DNA of 64,000 nt from Curvularia sp. ZM96 (Eukaryota; Ascomycota; Dothideomycetes; Pleosporales; Pleosporaceae), in NCBI GenBank assembly GCA_022457065.1, contig JAJGBQ010000005.1:3906001-3970000 (forward strand), given 5' to 3'. A program made the position numbers and the translations under genes. Shown one piece after another: positions 34,829-44,717 of this stretch (its first letter is position 1; every line of letters begins with the position of its first letter). The notes under the pieces were generated by a model. It was given only the letters and a program-made list of their open reading frames with translations, did not search any database and had not been told where the DNA came from.

Positions 34829-34885
34829 GGGCCACTTGCGCTTAGGCTAGGCGGGCGTGGGGCGGGGGTCTGCCGAACGACTTTG
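34829..34885. repeat. Dispersed repeat family, copy C (partial)
   Basis: The block cacttgcgcttaggctaggcggg, then cgtggggcgggg and tctgccgaacgacttt, recurs at 41288-41338 and, split by an insertion, at 39685-39700 plus 39914-39955. Only the right part of the family is present here. It directly precedes the oxidoreductase fragment. Confidence 0.75.
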
Positions 34886-34891
34886 TCTGCA

Positions 34892-35068
34892 ACAGAGTAC
34901 TCCGGTCCCTACAACCAAGGTCTAGTCCAAGTGCACTGTTCTGGGATCAATCCAGCCGACCCGAAGCATGGACTCGAGTCTAAGACGAACGATCATGTTC
35001 GTTCAGCCAAGGTAATCAAGGCCGGGTTAGGATTCCCTTACGCGGTTGGGAATGAGACCTTTGGCTCA
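34892..35068 (+). pseudogene. Fragment of a medium-chain zinc-type (quinone) oxidoreductase
   Basis: In one frame the sequence reads TEYSGPYNQGLVQVHCSGI followed by NPADPKHG and later VIKAGLGFPYAVGNETFGS. This is the N-terminal catalytic-domain pattern of fungal quinone-oxidoreductase-like MDR proteins (V.VHC.G.NP.D.KHG … G.V...G.....Y.VGDEVFG). About 59 residues survive, with the part between altered (LESKTNDHVRSAK). No GHE/Rossmann part follows and no start precedes, so it is a broken relic. It begins 6 bp after repeat copy C. Confidence 0.6.
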
Positions 35069-35246
35069 AGATGGGTTCAAGTGCAGAATTTGGAGCGCAT
35101 TAAGATTGGCTGCTATGAGCTTATACTTCGACACATGGAGAGACACTTAACAATGTGTGCTCACCCTCCACAATTCCGTGTAAACGCAAGGAAACAATCC
35201 ACTTCCTTTGTGGTATGCCGTAAAAAATCTTCTTGTCCCAAGAATC

Positions 35247-37136
35247 TCACTCACCAGACTGATCCTGATTGATCTTTCTGCCGTATGCGTCATGCAGCGC
35301 ATCCCATGTGCTAACCTGATCATATGGTACCTTGACAAGCACATGTGTTTGCGCTCCGTCTCCAAGGTCAAGAAGTTCTTGACGCACCTCATAACCTTTA
35401 AGCTTTGGCAGCCAAATGATCCATGTGCAGTAGTATATTCCGCATAGAAGCAGTATACCAATTCCAACAACAATATAAGTACCGTACCAGAAGCTGACAT
35501 CTCCACCCGTCGCTCCACCAGTTGGCGGATACCAAGGCATGATGATCAAGTATAGCTGGACCAAAACATTAAAAACCAGTACAGTGTTCCAGACCTGAAA
35601 TGTAGGCCTTGGTAGTCCGAGGCGATTGCGACGAATCCGTAGCACGTAGAGTCCAAGAGCCATGAGGAGACTGAAACAGGCTGAAGGGTATACTTGAAGG
35701 TCGGTGATGAATGAGAAAGCATCGCCTGCTGGCACTGCTAGTATAACGAGAATAGTCAGTGCCCACTTAGTAAGGTACGGTCCTGCTGGAGTACCGAATG
35801 GTTTAGTTGATGCCCAGAACTGTGGCCACGGAAGTACTCCTTGCCGACCGCACTCTCTGATTAACCGCGAAGTACCCAGAAGAACAGCCACAAGATTGCC
35901 AAATGAGCTGAGTGCTATGAGAAAGTTGAGGCCACGAACAGCACCGTGGTTGCCGAACACCTTTGTGAACAGGAGACCCGCTGCGATCGTCTTCCCTGCA
36001 AGAATCTCATCTTTGGGAATGGCAGCAAAATATGCGACATTCGCCAGGATGTACAAGATGGCCACAAGTAATACTGCAGCAAACCCGTTGTTTCTGATAC
36101 TCTTGACAGGGTTTCTGACCTCATTGACCACATTGAATGCATTTTCATACCCCGCATCTGTATCATCTGTTAGCGAGTATCGTTACGAAGCTGTATGTTG
36201 TAACTTACATGCGAATATTATCTTATACATGGCATTCGTAACACCATATACTGACGGACTACCCTCGAAAGCATCCTGAAATTGGGCTGAAGGGTTCTCG
36301 ACCTTGGTGTGTCCACCCAATACCACTAATCCCAAGATACCGATGAACACTAGTGTTATGAGTTTGATTGCGCCGATCGCATTACTGATCCAGTAAGATG
36401 TTCTAGTATGAAAAATAACCACCAGTACGGCAACCGTGTAGCAGGCGATAGCAAGTCCTTTGGTTTCCCACGGCTTGGCTTGATAGTCTCCAATCTTGTA
36501 GAGGTAGTTGGCCATGACTACTGCGTTACCAGAGCTGAAAGATAAGATCACGGTCTGAATCGCAAAGGTGGTTGGAAAAAACCATCTTGGTCGTGGGTAT
36601 GCCTGTTCGAGATATGCCACTTCAGAGCCCGATCGAGATGGGAAATAGGATGCGTATTCCAGATACACCGATAGCGAAGATATGGACGTGAGGAAGCCGA
36701 TCGTCCAGAAGATTAGACTTAGCCCAACTGAACCCGTCCCCTTCAGAATCGAGGCAGCTACGATCCTTTGTTAGCTTGTTTAACTCTAGTCGAACCACGC
36801 TCCACATACGTGTTGAGAATATTCCTGAAATTCATTAGCGTACTCAAAGACGCCGAGGTTTGGGGACTGAATACCTGTGCCAACCATCTTTGATAAGTTT
36901 AAGAATACTATAGTGATAGGTCCAACATCATATCCCAAAGGCGAATGGGTCTCAACAGGAGCACCGCTTGCTTCTTGAAAGGCAAGAAAATCAGTATTTT
37001 CACCTTGCTCCCCGACGTATTTCAAATCTCCATATATGACTTGAGCATCACCACTGGCTGTCACTGATTGAACCGCAGAAGATGGTCGGTCCGTGTTCTT
37101 ATCAGGTTTGTAACGATTCCTAAAAAGAGCTGACAT
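35247..37136 (-). CDS. Amino-acid permease, APC superfamily (MUP1/LAT-like)
   Basis: Four exons (37136-36875, 36824-36810, 36757-36209, 36157-35247) encode 578 aa. The second exon is only 15 nt. It supplies (G)IFST of MVGTGIFSTPASILKGTG, the conserved first-helix substrate-binding segment, and without it the frame breaks. About 12 hydrophobic helices are visible (e.g. GLSLIFWTIGFLTSISSL, AIKLITLVFIGILGLVVLGG, FAAVLLVAILYILANVAYF, WALTILVILAVPAGDAFSF, YIVVGIGILLLCGIYYCTWIIW). The segment AYAGYENAFNVVNEVRNPVKS is typical of MUP1-type high-affinity methionine permeases. The substrate is not determined. The N-terminal ~70 residues are cytosolic. The C-terminus QDQSGE* sits on a GTGAGT, so a further exon cannot be ruled out. 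The TauD-like gene lies 0.8 kb upstream on the same strand. Confidence 0.9.
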
Positions 37137-37903
37137 GCTGAAGGATGAACAAGATTCCTTGAGAACTCAGCGGGTCACGAAAGATGAGGGGATTCTGGAA
37201 TTGAAATAACCTTTTGTTAGAAGGTAAACACAGTTAATATATACATCGATCCTTAAAAGCATAGCTAACCTATTGCAGCAGCAATCGGCTAGAATTTGGA
37301 GTACAGATGTTACCACTCCACACCATCTAGAATGGGATTGTTGAGCCCCGGTATATCTTCCTTAGGTGTACATAGGACCGATCGTATCTTACAACGTGCT
37401 TAGCACGCAATAGCACGCAAGCGATCCTGAATTGCGACACTACAGGGTTACCTTGAGAGGCCAAGGCGTGGGTCATTGATTTGCTGGGCAGTGCATGGCA
37501 CGGCCTTATCTCTTTGCTAAACGTTCGAGTTGCTACAGCGCTACAAAGACTAATTTTCTACATGCTAGAAAGACATAAGAGAAGGTCATGTAGTCGGTAT
37601 ATATGTCCAGAACCCTTTGTGACTTGGTCTCTCTCCGCTGATACCACTGGTTTCTTTCCAAGTAGCATAACAGGCTAGGAACCGTTATGTAAGACTAAAA
37701 TCTAAAGGCTGACATACTGAAGCATCTATTTGGTATGCTTTACGTACGATACGAGAATAGAGTTCTGATAGGTTTTGACTGCTAACAACCTCGGGTGCTC
37801 CAAAACGAACATAAGTTTGAATAATGCGTCTTTCAGCTACTTGGGCTATCTGCCACTCAAGAGGTTTATCCTACAAGATTCTCGAATCCTCAAAGATTTC
37901 TAT
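37137..37903. other. Intergenic A+T-rich stretch between permease and dioxygenase
   Basis: 767 bp holding the permease promoter and the dioxygenase 3' region. It includes a palindromic acgtgcttagcacg (about 37396-37409). A near match, acgtgcttagcaca, occurs inside the MITE-like element. Otherwise empty. Confidence 0.45.
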
Positions 37904-39283
37904 CTACTGGATTGGCGCGCTTTTACCTGTACTAGCACTACGAACCGTTGGCTGAAGTGGAAAAACAGAATTCTCAGGTGTCACGCCATCATACAGTGCC
38001 CACCGTGTTTTCAAAGCTTCAGGTGTAGGCCATGCATTCTCAGGATCACGAAGCCAGAGGCGAATAAGGTGACGTCTAAAGCGTGTCAGATCGAGTTTTG
38101 GCAAAGTCAAATGCGTCAATAACTTACTGTTGTTCCGGGGTGTCTTTGAAACCATCACGGGCGTGGAAAATGCTTAGATTGTTGACGTATTGCACATCGC
38201 CTTTTTGAAAGCCAAGAGACACAGCATGTTTCTCAGCGAGAAAATGCAAGGCATCAAGAGCTTCGGCCTGAGCTTCAGTTATAGGTGGCACGTCAGAGGA
38301 TCTCGGTAGGCCCCAGTAGCCTGTGAAAGTCCTCCGTGCGTACTGAATAATCATTCTCTCAGGGGAAGACTCGGTTTTGGGTTGATAGTGAAGCAACGGT
38401 CGAAGTGTATACTTTTCGCCTTTGCCGCTAAAGCTATTGCTAAAATCAGTAGAAGCTTCTTCAAACTCGTTTCGCAAACATACTTTTCGCTCGCCCAAGG
38501 TTCAGCCAGAGTTCTGATCAAATCCGGTCTCGTTCTGGCAAGCTCGTTGTAAACTGTCCATGAGCTGGCCAATTTGCTTTCGCCACCTTCAGCAGCAGTC
38601 TCCAAGCATGCCAACGCAATAACATCTCCAACATCAGTGTGGAACACCTGCTTTTCAGCTGTATAAGCCGGCGCTCCAATCTTGTTCGCATCCAAAATCG
38701 AGCTCAGGTCTTTAATATGACTTAACACAACGTCCGCTGGCTGGCCCTGATATTGATAGTCCTGGCGTCCTCTGATTGGAGCAACGTGCGAAGAAACTCC
38801 AGCATATATAACAATGTTATCCTCGTCGTCATGCTTATCGAAAGGCAGACCTCGAAGAACCTTGAAGCCATGTTTGTTATGGACTTCATCAGAAATGTCG
38901 CGCAGAGCAGCGTGAAGCTTCGGAAGCGGGAATGTATCTTGGTTTATGAAGCCAAGTGGTTTCCCAAGAGCTATTATTACGTCAGTATACTTTGTACCTA
39001 AGGATTACATAAACTTACATTTAAAATATTTCAGTGCATCTTCAATCTCCTGAAGGTCGTCTGCGTTGAGTTCGTGGACAAAGTTGTACTTGTCGGCAAC
39101 ACTGCTTCCATCCCATACAAGATCAGACTTTAGTTCATAAGGAAAACCTTTTGGCAGCTGATTTGCAAGCTCCTCAGTAGCTTTTCTGCGAGCGACACGT
39201 GCGAGATACTTGTCAAGATCAGGCGTATAACCAATATCAGGTTGCCTAGCTAGGCCAGAACTTGACACTTGAACGGCAGACAT
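37904..39283 (-). CDS. TauD/TfdA-family Fe(II)/2-oxoglutarate dioxygenase
   Basis: Four exons (39283-39019, 38970-38484, 38433-38128, 38075-37904) with 48-52-nt introns encode 409 aa, every splice in phase. The iron triad is visible: FHTDVGD (His and Asp) and RHLIRLWLRDP (distal His and the Arg binding 2-oxoglutarate). Other family blocks are LGFINQDTFPLPKL, GFKVLRGLPF, GDVQYVNNLSIFHARDGF and TPENSVFPLQP. Fungal members of this group are annotated as taurine-catabolism-like dioxygenases, but the true substrate is usually unknown. A cytosolic enzyme is expected; no signal peptide. With the adjacent permease it may form a small uptake-and-oxidation pair, perhaps for an organosulfur or amino compound (inference). 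Confidence 0.92.
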
Positions 39284-39582
39284 GGTTCCCGATGTGCAAT
39301 CATTACTGCAGTATGAATACCTTTAAGTAATAATTTCAATGAAAAGATAAGCCGTTGTCGCAATTGTGTTCGCATCTAGCGTCAACAGATGCGTGATGTA
39401 GAGCCAATAGCGTGATTGCCTTAGCATCTTGCGTCAATGCAGTACTGATAGCGTGATACTGGACGCACTAACTACCCATGTTATATGACCAGGCTACCCT
39501 AGGAACTCCAGTTCCCCGCGGATCGGGCTGCCAAGGACTCCCTTAGATAGTGCTTTTTAGCTAAGATTCTTGTATGTACAGT

Positions 39583-39955
39583 ATACAGCCTCCTAATCCA
39601 GACTTATGCCCTATTTAAAAAAGCGCGCATTGTGGCTAGAGCTACTAGCGAAAACGTTACTTCTCCACCCTTCCAATAGGCCACTCGCGCTTAGGTACGC
39701 TCTTGCACAACTGGCGAAACTGGAAACCCGTCTAGTAAAACCACTCTTTTAAAGGTAGTTGTATTTGTCGCAGCTACTTATTCTTTACTACGTGCTTAGC
39801 ACATAAGACTCTACTTTTAAAAATAGCTGTAGTTGCTATAGTTACTTATCATTCACTGTGTTAATAGTGCAGGTGAGCTCGTTAATCTTCCAGTTTTACT
39901 ACTTGTGGGAGAGGTACGCTAGGCGGGCGTGGGGCGGGGATATTTTTGTCAACGA
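39583..39955. repeat. Dispersed repeat family, copy A/D (interrupted by a MITE-like insertion)
   Basis: The left part (cagtatacagcctcctaatc … agcgcgcattgtggctagagc … aaaacgttac … ccactcgcgcttagg) and the right part (gctaggcgggcgtggggcgg) match copy B at 41174-41338 in the same orientation and order. In copy B the two parts are contiguous, whereas here 214 bp intervene. Confidence 0.75.
39700..39913. mobile_element. MITE-like element, copy 1, inserted in a dispersed repeat
   Basis: The left end ctcttgcacaactggcgaaa (then ctgg) and the reverse complement of the right end, ctctcccacaagtagtaaaa (then ctgg), agree at 17 of 24 positions, so the ends are inverted repeats. The 9-bp word aggtacgct occurs at both borders (39693-39701, 39912-39920). 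Its outer ct/ag overlap the inverted repeats, so the target duplication may be 5-9 bp. Copy B at 41174 is the matching empty site. No transposase frame fits in 214 bp. The superfamily is left open. Confidence 0.72.
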
Positions 39956-40019
39956 CCATCTGTTCTATCGTCACCCCTCATCACCCGTGGCAAGAAGCAT
40001 ATTCCGGACGAGTATCAAA

Positions 40020-41146
40020 ATGGCATCTTCAACATCCCTCAACCTATTTGGCTCCACCGGACGTTGTTATCTCTTCAAAAGGTTGATCCAGGAAAGATCG
40101 CACATTGGTCGCGTTTGGTTAGCATCGTTTGAGCACCCTCCCAGTTATCCTTTTCTATAACTAACACTCTTATAGATCTAGAAACGATTTGTTTGTGTTG
40201 AAAGATATACCTCAGAATATATTCGCGGCCTTCAACGAAAGCATTCGACCAAGACTTCCTCAAACTCCCCACATACGACTACCAGTGGACACTATCCCAT
40301 ATCAGCGCATATTTGTGTATAAATACCTTGACGATGATTTCTTAAGTCTAGTTCGGAAGCAGATTCCACTACGAGCTCGAAAAGAAATCCTCAAAGCTAC
40401 TTTACAAGGAATTGCAGACATGCACGACCGCGACATTGTCCATCTAGGTGGGCCCAACAGTTATGACCCTTTACACGGTTAATGTAAATAATTAATATTC
40501 TATAGACATCAGGCCTGACAACGTTGTGGTCAATTACCGTCATGTTAACCAGGAGGTAATAGTCGAACAGGTACAAATCTCTGATCTTGAGAATGCAGCC
40601 TACCTCCCAAAGCCTAGGTGTATCAAAGGAATGCTAGCTGGAAATGACAACTGGCGCAGCCCTGAAGGTCATTTTAAGGGAGAACTGAATAAACCCTCTG
40701 ACTTATACTCGTTTGGGCTAGTAGTAAGTGCTTAAGTTGTGAGTAAAGGATTTTTTTGTAGCTGATATACTAAGTGCATCTACGCTATTCTTGGGCGTGT
40801 TATACTAGGGTCTGATGATGACTTCGAATTACATAGATCGAAAGGCGCACTACCTGCGTTCATCCGCCTGCAGCGTCAAATATCATATTTTGGGGATAAA
40901 GAAGGGTTAAATGGGCTTATAAAACATGTTGGTGACGAGGAAGCGAACTGCGAGATTCTTGGAATGCTCTGGGATGAGCGAACGGCAGATTATATCCCAT
41001 ATGTGCCGTTCTCAAAGTGGACAGATGTTGACTCAAGGTTCAAAGACTTGATCCGAGGGTTGAATAGCCTAGACCCCTCACAACGGCTTACAGCTCGTCA
41101 AGCATTGAACCATCCCTGGTTTGAAGACATCAGAACTGTTCACTAG
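40020..41146 (+). CDS. Small protein-kinase-like protein (fungal-specific)
   Basis: Four exons (40020-40126, 40176-40447, 40506-40723, 40775-41146) encode 322 aa, all in phase. The start MASSTSLNLFGSTGRCYLFK leads to IGRVWLASS and FVLKDIP (VAIK-like Lys). The catalytic loop DRDIVHLDIRPDNVVV is formed across intron 2 with Asp and Asn present. The metal-binding segment reads ISDLENAAYL (DLE in place of DFG). GNDNWRSPEGHFKG replaces the APE segment, then SDLYSFGLVCIYAILG, and the end is LDPSQRLTARQALNHPWF. This is a minimal kinase fold with unusual DLE and SPE motifs, seen in uncharacterised multi-copy fungal families. Activity is uncertain. The gene fits almost exactly between two direct repeats (39583-39955 and 41174-41338). 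Confidence 0.82.
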
Positions 41147-41758
41147 TTTGCTCGCCATGAACACTTTCGAAATTACAGTATACAGCCTCCTAATCCAGAT
41201 TTGTGCCCTACTTGAAAAGCGCGCAGTGTGACTAGAGCTACCAACTAAAACGTTACGTCTCCCCTCTTCCCTCCTGAGCATGCGCCACTTGCGCTTACGC
41301 TAGGCGGGCATGGGGCGGGGATCTGTCGAACGACTTTAATAAAGGCATCGCGTGAGGACGGCTGGTGATGCCAATATTACTTTATCATCCGACCGCCATG
41401 GAAAATACGCGATGATACAACGGTTAATTATAATATCAGTTTCTTACGACGAGACGATGCGAAATACTAACATCTTCATCCGCTGTCATATCTTCACTAA
41501 TTCCTTCCTCGCGCTCGCAATTCTTTTCAAAAATTTCGTGCAAAACCGAAAATCAAGCTCTGTAACTGCCTATAAGTGGCTTGTTTATTAGCTAGCTGTC
41601 TGCCGTAGCGAGACCTACCTTGACTGACTTGCCAAACCAAGGACGAGTATTTGACAAAAAGATTGATGAGCCATATATTTGTAGTGAACCTGCTATGCGT
41701 ACAAAGTCCCTTATACTCTCAACTCATCCGTATCCTCCATATCCTTCAAATTAGTCTT
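41147..41758. other. Intergenic stretch with dispersed repeat copy B
   Basis: 612 bp between the convergent kinase-like and HET genes. Apart from copy B nothing is recognised. Confidence 0.5.
41174..41338. repeat. Dispersed repeat family, copy B (uninterrupted)
   Basis: About 165 bp: cagtatacagcctcctaatc, gaaaagcgcgcagtgtg, gactagagctacc, aaaacgttacgtctcc, ccacttgcgcttacgctaggc, gggcatggggcgggg, tctgtcgaacgacttt. It is direct with respect to copy A/D and starts 28 bp after the kinase stop codon. Confidence 0.78.
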
Positions 41759-43741
41759 TCATCCAAGTAGGAAGTCCCTTAGCTTGACAGGGACTTTGAA
41801 TTTACCCATCGAAAACGTATCAATATATGCCTCTCCAACTACAAGATAATGCTCTCCGATGTTGCGCAGGACCACTGGTGTTGAACATCCTAAAATCACA
41901 CATATATCATCCCCCTCTTCGGCCTTGTGAGGAACTAGAGCAACACGATTTATCTTCATGGATGGTACGACCTCGCTGGCTTTAAGTGCCTTCTTGGCCG
42001 TAAGGCTAAGGTCGAATGAACATACCGACCGGGAGATCCTGTTCTTGAACATCCTTCGCAAAAGATGTATTTCTGGGTCGTCCAAATCCCTAAACGAGCG
42101 TTTCCACCACGCTAGAAAATCAACCTCTTCACCTCGACCAGCAACGAGAAGAGTCCGAGTAGTAGCTACCACGGACATGGCCCTACTTTCATCATCTTTT
42201 GGCACACCTTTGAGGCCCATATGTAGGCACTTCCTGTAGTGAGAGAGTTCCCTTTCAATTTCTGTTGGACTCCAATTGATGCTTTCTCGGAACTCAGGTG
42301 GTATCGGCTGCAAAATCTTCCGAGAAACTCTGCCGATGACGAAACCTCTTACTTGTAACATTCCCCCCTCAACAGAGACCTCTTTTGTTTGTAGCCTTTT
42401 CTTCACAATGGAAAACTTCTTTATCTTGAATCTTTTCCCCACAATGGAGAGGACAGCTTTCGCCGCGAAGAGATTTGGTCCGTTCTCCACCTCTATAGGG
42501 CGGCATAGATACGGTGTGGCCAAGTAAGGGCACCACGATGGCATATCTAGCTGCCATACTTCTTCTCGAGCATGAGGAGGCTTCTGGCGTCCTTTGATGA
42601 TGATGATGTGTAAGCTCTCCATTGACTCTATGATTTCCAGAGTTATTTTGAGAACGAGTTCACGGATGGCTACCTCGTAATTCGGTTTCCTTTGCCTAAT
42701 GTCCTTGCGGAGCAAATGGAGAAAGGCATAGATGTTGTCATGTCGTAGGCCGCATTGCCTGTCCAGAAAGCAGTCCAGGTAATGTTTAGAAGATAACATC
42801 TGGGACTCTCTCCTCACGACTTTCACTTCGTCTTCGCCATAAAAGTAGACATGTTGTTCCGCTTCGCTGTTGGCTGGGTTGCTTGTGAAAGAGGCTGACA
42901 GCCCGGAAGGAGATCTCTTCTCGAGCATCTCATACCGCGCTACTCTAGAGCCGCATTGGATAAAAAGGTCGTTCGCACACATGATCTCTTGCACAATCCA
43001 AGCGCGAGACCAGTAAGAGCGGATCATTAGTTCGCCGAAAGGATTTTCATCATAAGAGGTTTTCACATCATCCCCATAATCATCGCCATCAGGGGCTTCC
43101 TCGACAATGACCATGACTGTAATAGCTGGAGCCAATAACGGTGCATCTTCATTCTGTAACCTTTCCATTCCAGAAAAGGCCAGATCGCTGGCATCATTTG
43201 GCCGTCCCAACCACGCAATAGTCCCCTTTGCGAGTTCGTAGATCAAATGCATCGACGCTAGCTGCACGTCTTTCTCTTCTTGATCGTACTGGTTGAGGCA
43301 TATCGCATCGACCCAGAGCGACCTTTCAGCGTGGGGATATCGTAAGTACCGGAGGGCCTCTGCGAGATTCTGGGTGACAGCGAAATCAACGTCTTGGAGG
43401 AGAATCCATCCAATCTTGTTCTGGTCCCCCCAATGGTAGGAAAGTGCCTCGTAATTTGACTCCTTGCGAGGTGATGGCTTCCTTAGTTCACACTGGATTT
43501 TGTCGGATCCGGAGCCGGGGCAGAGAACCAAAATCCGTATTTGTTCTTCTTCTAGGCGCCCATCGTATATATGACCCCGTTCGATTATCGGTCGATTGTA
43601 TCGCTCTAGCTTCGATTTGTGTCCTACATTCGTAGCTTCCTCGATTTTCGAGTCATTTGATTCAGAAACAGCTTTAGGCCGAAGCACATCACAACGAGGC
43701 TGGACGTCGCTACCATCTGACCTACGGCGCTTGCTGGCCAT
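41759..43741 (-). CDS. HET-domain protein (heterokaryon incompatibility)
   Basis: A single exon of 660 aa from the ATG at 43741 (MASKRRRSDGSD); the longer frame begins with TTG. The three HET blocks are intact: YEALSYHWGD (97-106), SLWVDAICLNQYDQEEKD with LASMHLIYELAKGTIAWLG (141-180), and RSYWSRAWIVQEIM (about 245). The C-terminal half ends like many HET proteins, with a block of about 80 residues around VALVPHKAEEGDDICVILG … YLVVGEAYID. HET domains are linked to recognition of non-self during hyphal fusion and to cell death. No NACHT or repeat domain is fused here. The frame shows no break, so it may be functional. It lies in the accessory stretch between repeat copy B and the amidohydrolase. 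Confidence 0.94.
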   Translation of the reverse strand: MASKRRRSDGSDVQPRCDVLRPKAVSESNDSKIEEATNVGHKSKLERYNRPIIERGHIYDGRLEEEQIRILVLCPGSGSDKIQCELRKPSPRKESNYEALSYHWGDQNKIGWILLQDVDFAVTQNLAEALRYLRYPHAERSLWVDAICLNQYDQEEKDVQLASMHLIYELAKGTIAWLGRPNDASDLAFSGMERLQNEDAPLLAPAITVMVIVEEAPDGDDYGDDVKTSYDENPFGELMIRSYWSRAWIVQEIMCANDLFIQCGSRVARYEMLEKRSPSGLSASFTSNPANSEAEQHVYFYGEDEVKVVRRESQMLSSKHYLDCFLDRQCGLRHDNIYAFLHLLRKDIRQRKPNYEVAIRELVLKITLEIIESMESLHIIIIKGRQKPPHAREEVWQLDMPSWCPYLATPYLCRPIEVENGPNLFAAKAVLSIVGKRFKIKKFSIVKKRLQTKEVSVEGGMLQVRGFVIGRVSRKILQPIPPEFRESINWSPTEIERELSHYRKCLHMGLKGVPKDDESRAMSVVATTRTLLVAGRGEEVDFLAWWKRSFRDLDDPEIHLLRRMFKNRISRSVCSFDLSLTAKKALKASEVVPSMKINRVALVPHKAEEGDDICVILGCSTPVVLRNIGEHYLVVGEAYIDTFSMGKFKVPVKLRDFLLG

Positions 43742-44717
43742 TGCTGAGAGGGAATTTGAACATGCGATGACAAAGTGGTAGTACAACGATGCTTATGACT
43801 AATTGCAGCGGTAGAGTCTGGGATGAGCACCACTAGAGAGAAGTTCGAGACAAACCATATGAAAGTACCGGTCAGGCTGAGGAAAGATGACTTTGAATGC
43901 TAGCGTGTCTGTGTTCCTTAAGAGTTCTGGCCATGCGGCGAAAGGTCACATGGCTCACTAGAAAGGATTCAATACACAGCCTCGCAGGAGCCTAGAAATC
44001 ATTGACCTCATTCTTGTGTTGTCCATTAAGAGGATTGCGCTATACACCTAACGAGTAAACAGGTTGGTTGATTAGGCTGTTACTACCTCAACATTTTCGT
44101 AACAGGCTTAGCGCTCTCACGCACATCGTATTGAAGCCAGTCAATTGCTTCTCCGATACTGCCTCACAAGACCGGTCAAACAGTACCGGTCAGCCAAGAA
44201 TCGACAATGTGTCTGGTTCGCTACTGTGCCGTAAGAATGCATACCCCGCAAAATAGTGAAGACTGTCCTTTAGGTTGATGCCATTCCTTCTGAATAGGCT
44301 CTATGTAAGCAATTACAATCATTTTACCAGTATACAAACCGCATATCTGTAGTCCATATCATCTTGTCAAACATACCGCGCCTGCAATCGCACTGGTGGA
44401 ATACAAATCTGGCGACCGTCGATTTATTGGTCTCAATGCTAAACCCGATACTTGCTAGGCTGTATTTTAACGTAGCCGACTATCTAGTTGCAGCATATAA
44501 TCAACAATCAAAGACAGTCCTCACAGAAAATACACGAAAGTAAAGAAGTCTATAAGAGAAACAAAGCCATGATGACGACTATGGTCAACAGACAACAAAC
44601 CACGAGAGAACTATCTAATTCTTCTACAGAAGATATGACTACACTTTTCTTCCACCTAGTACTCCCAAGCATCAAAAACTTTCTATTATATTACAAGCAC
44701 CTACGTGTACTAATATC
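43742..44717. other. Intergenic A+T-rich stretch
   Basis: 976 bp between the HET promoter and the amidohydrolase 3' end. A+T-rich; no repeat match to the families above beyond a weak atacacagcctcgcaggagcc. No gene seen. Confidence 0.5.

Larger units (their letters stand above)
39284..40019. other. Repeat-rich divergent intergenic stretch
   Basis: Holds the dispersed repeat copy A (about 39583-39699) and its right part D (39914-39955), split by the MITE-like element (39700-39913). The last 60 bp lead into the kinase-like gene. A short tandem-like series of tagcgt(g)/tgcgtca words lies at about 39376-39470. Confidence 0.55.

Noticed and set aside
35147..35518. Minus-strand frame overlapping the permease C-terminus
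   Set aside because: It is the other frame of the permease's last exon; the permease frame carries the conserved protein.
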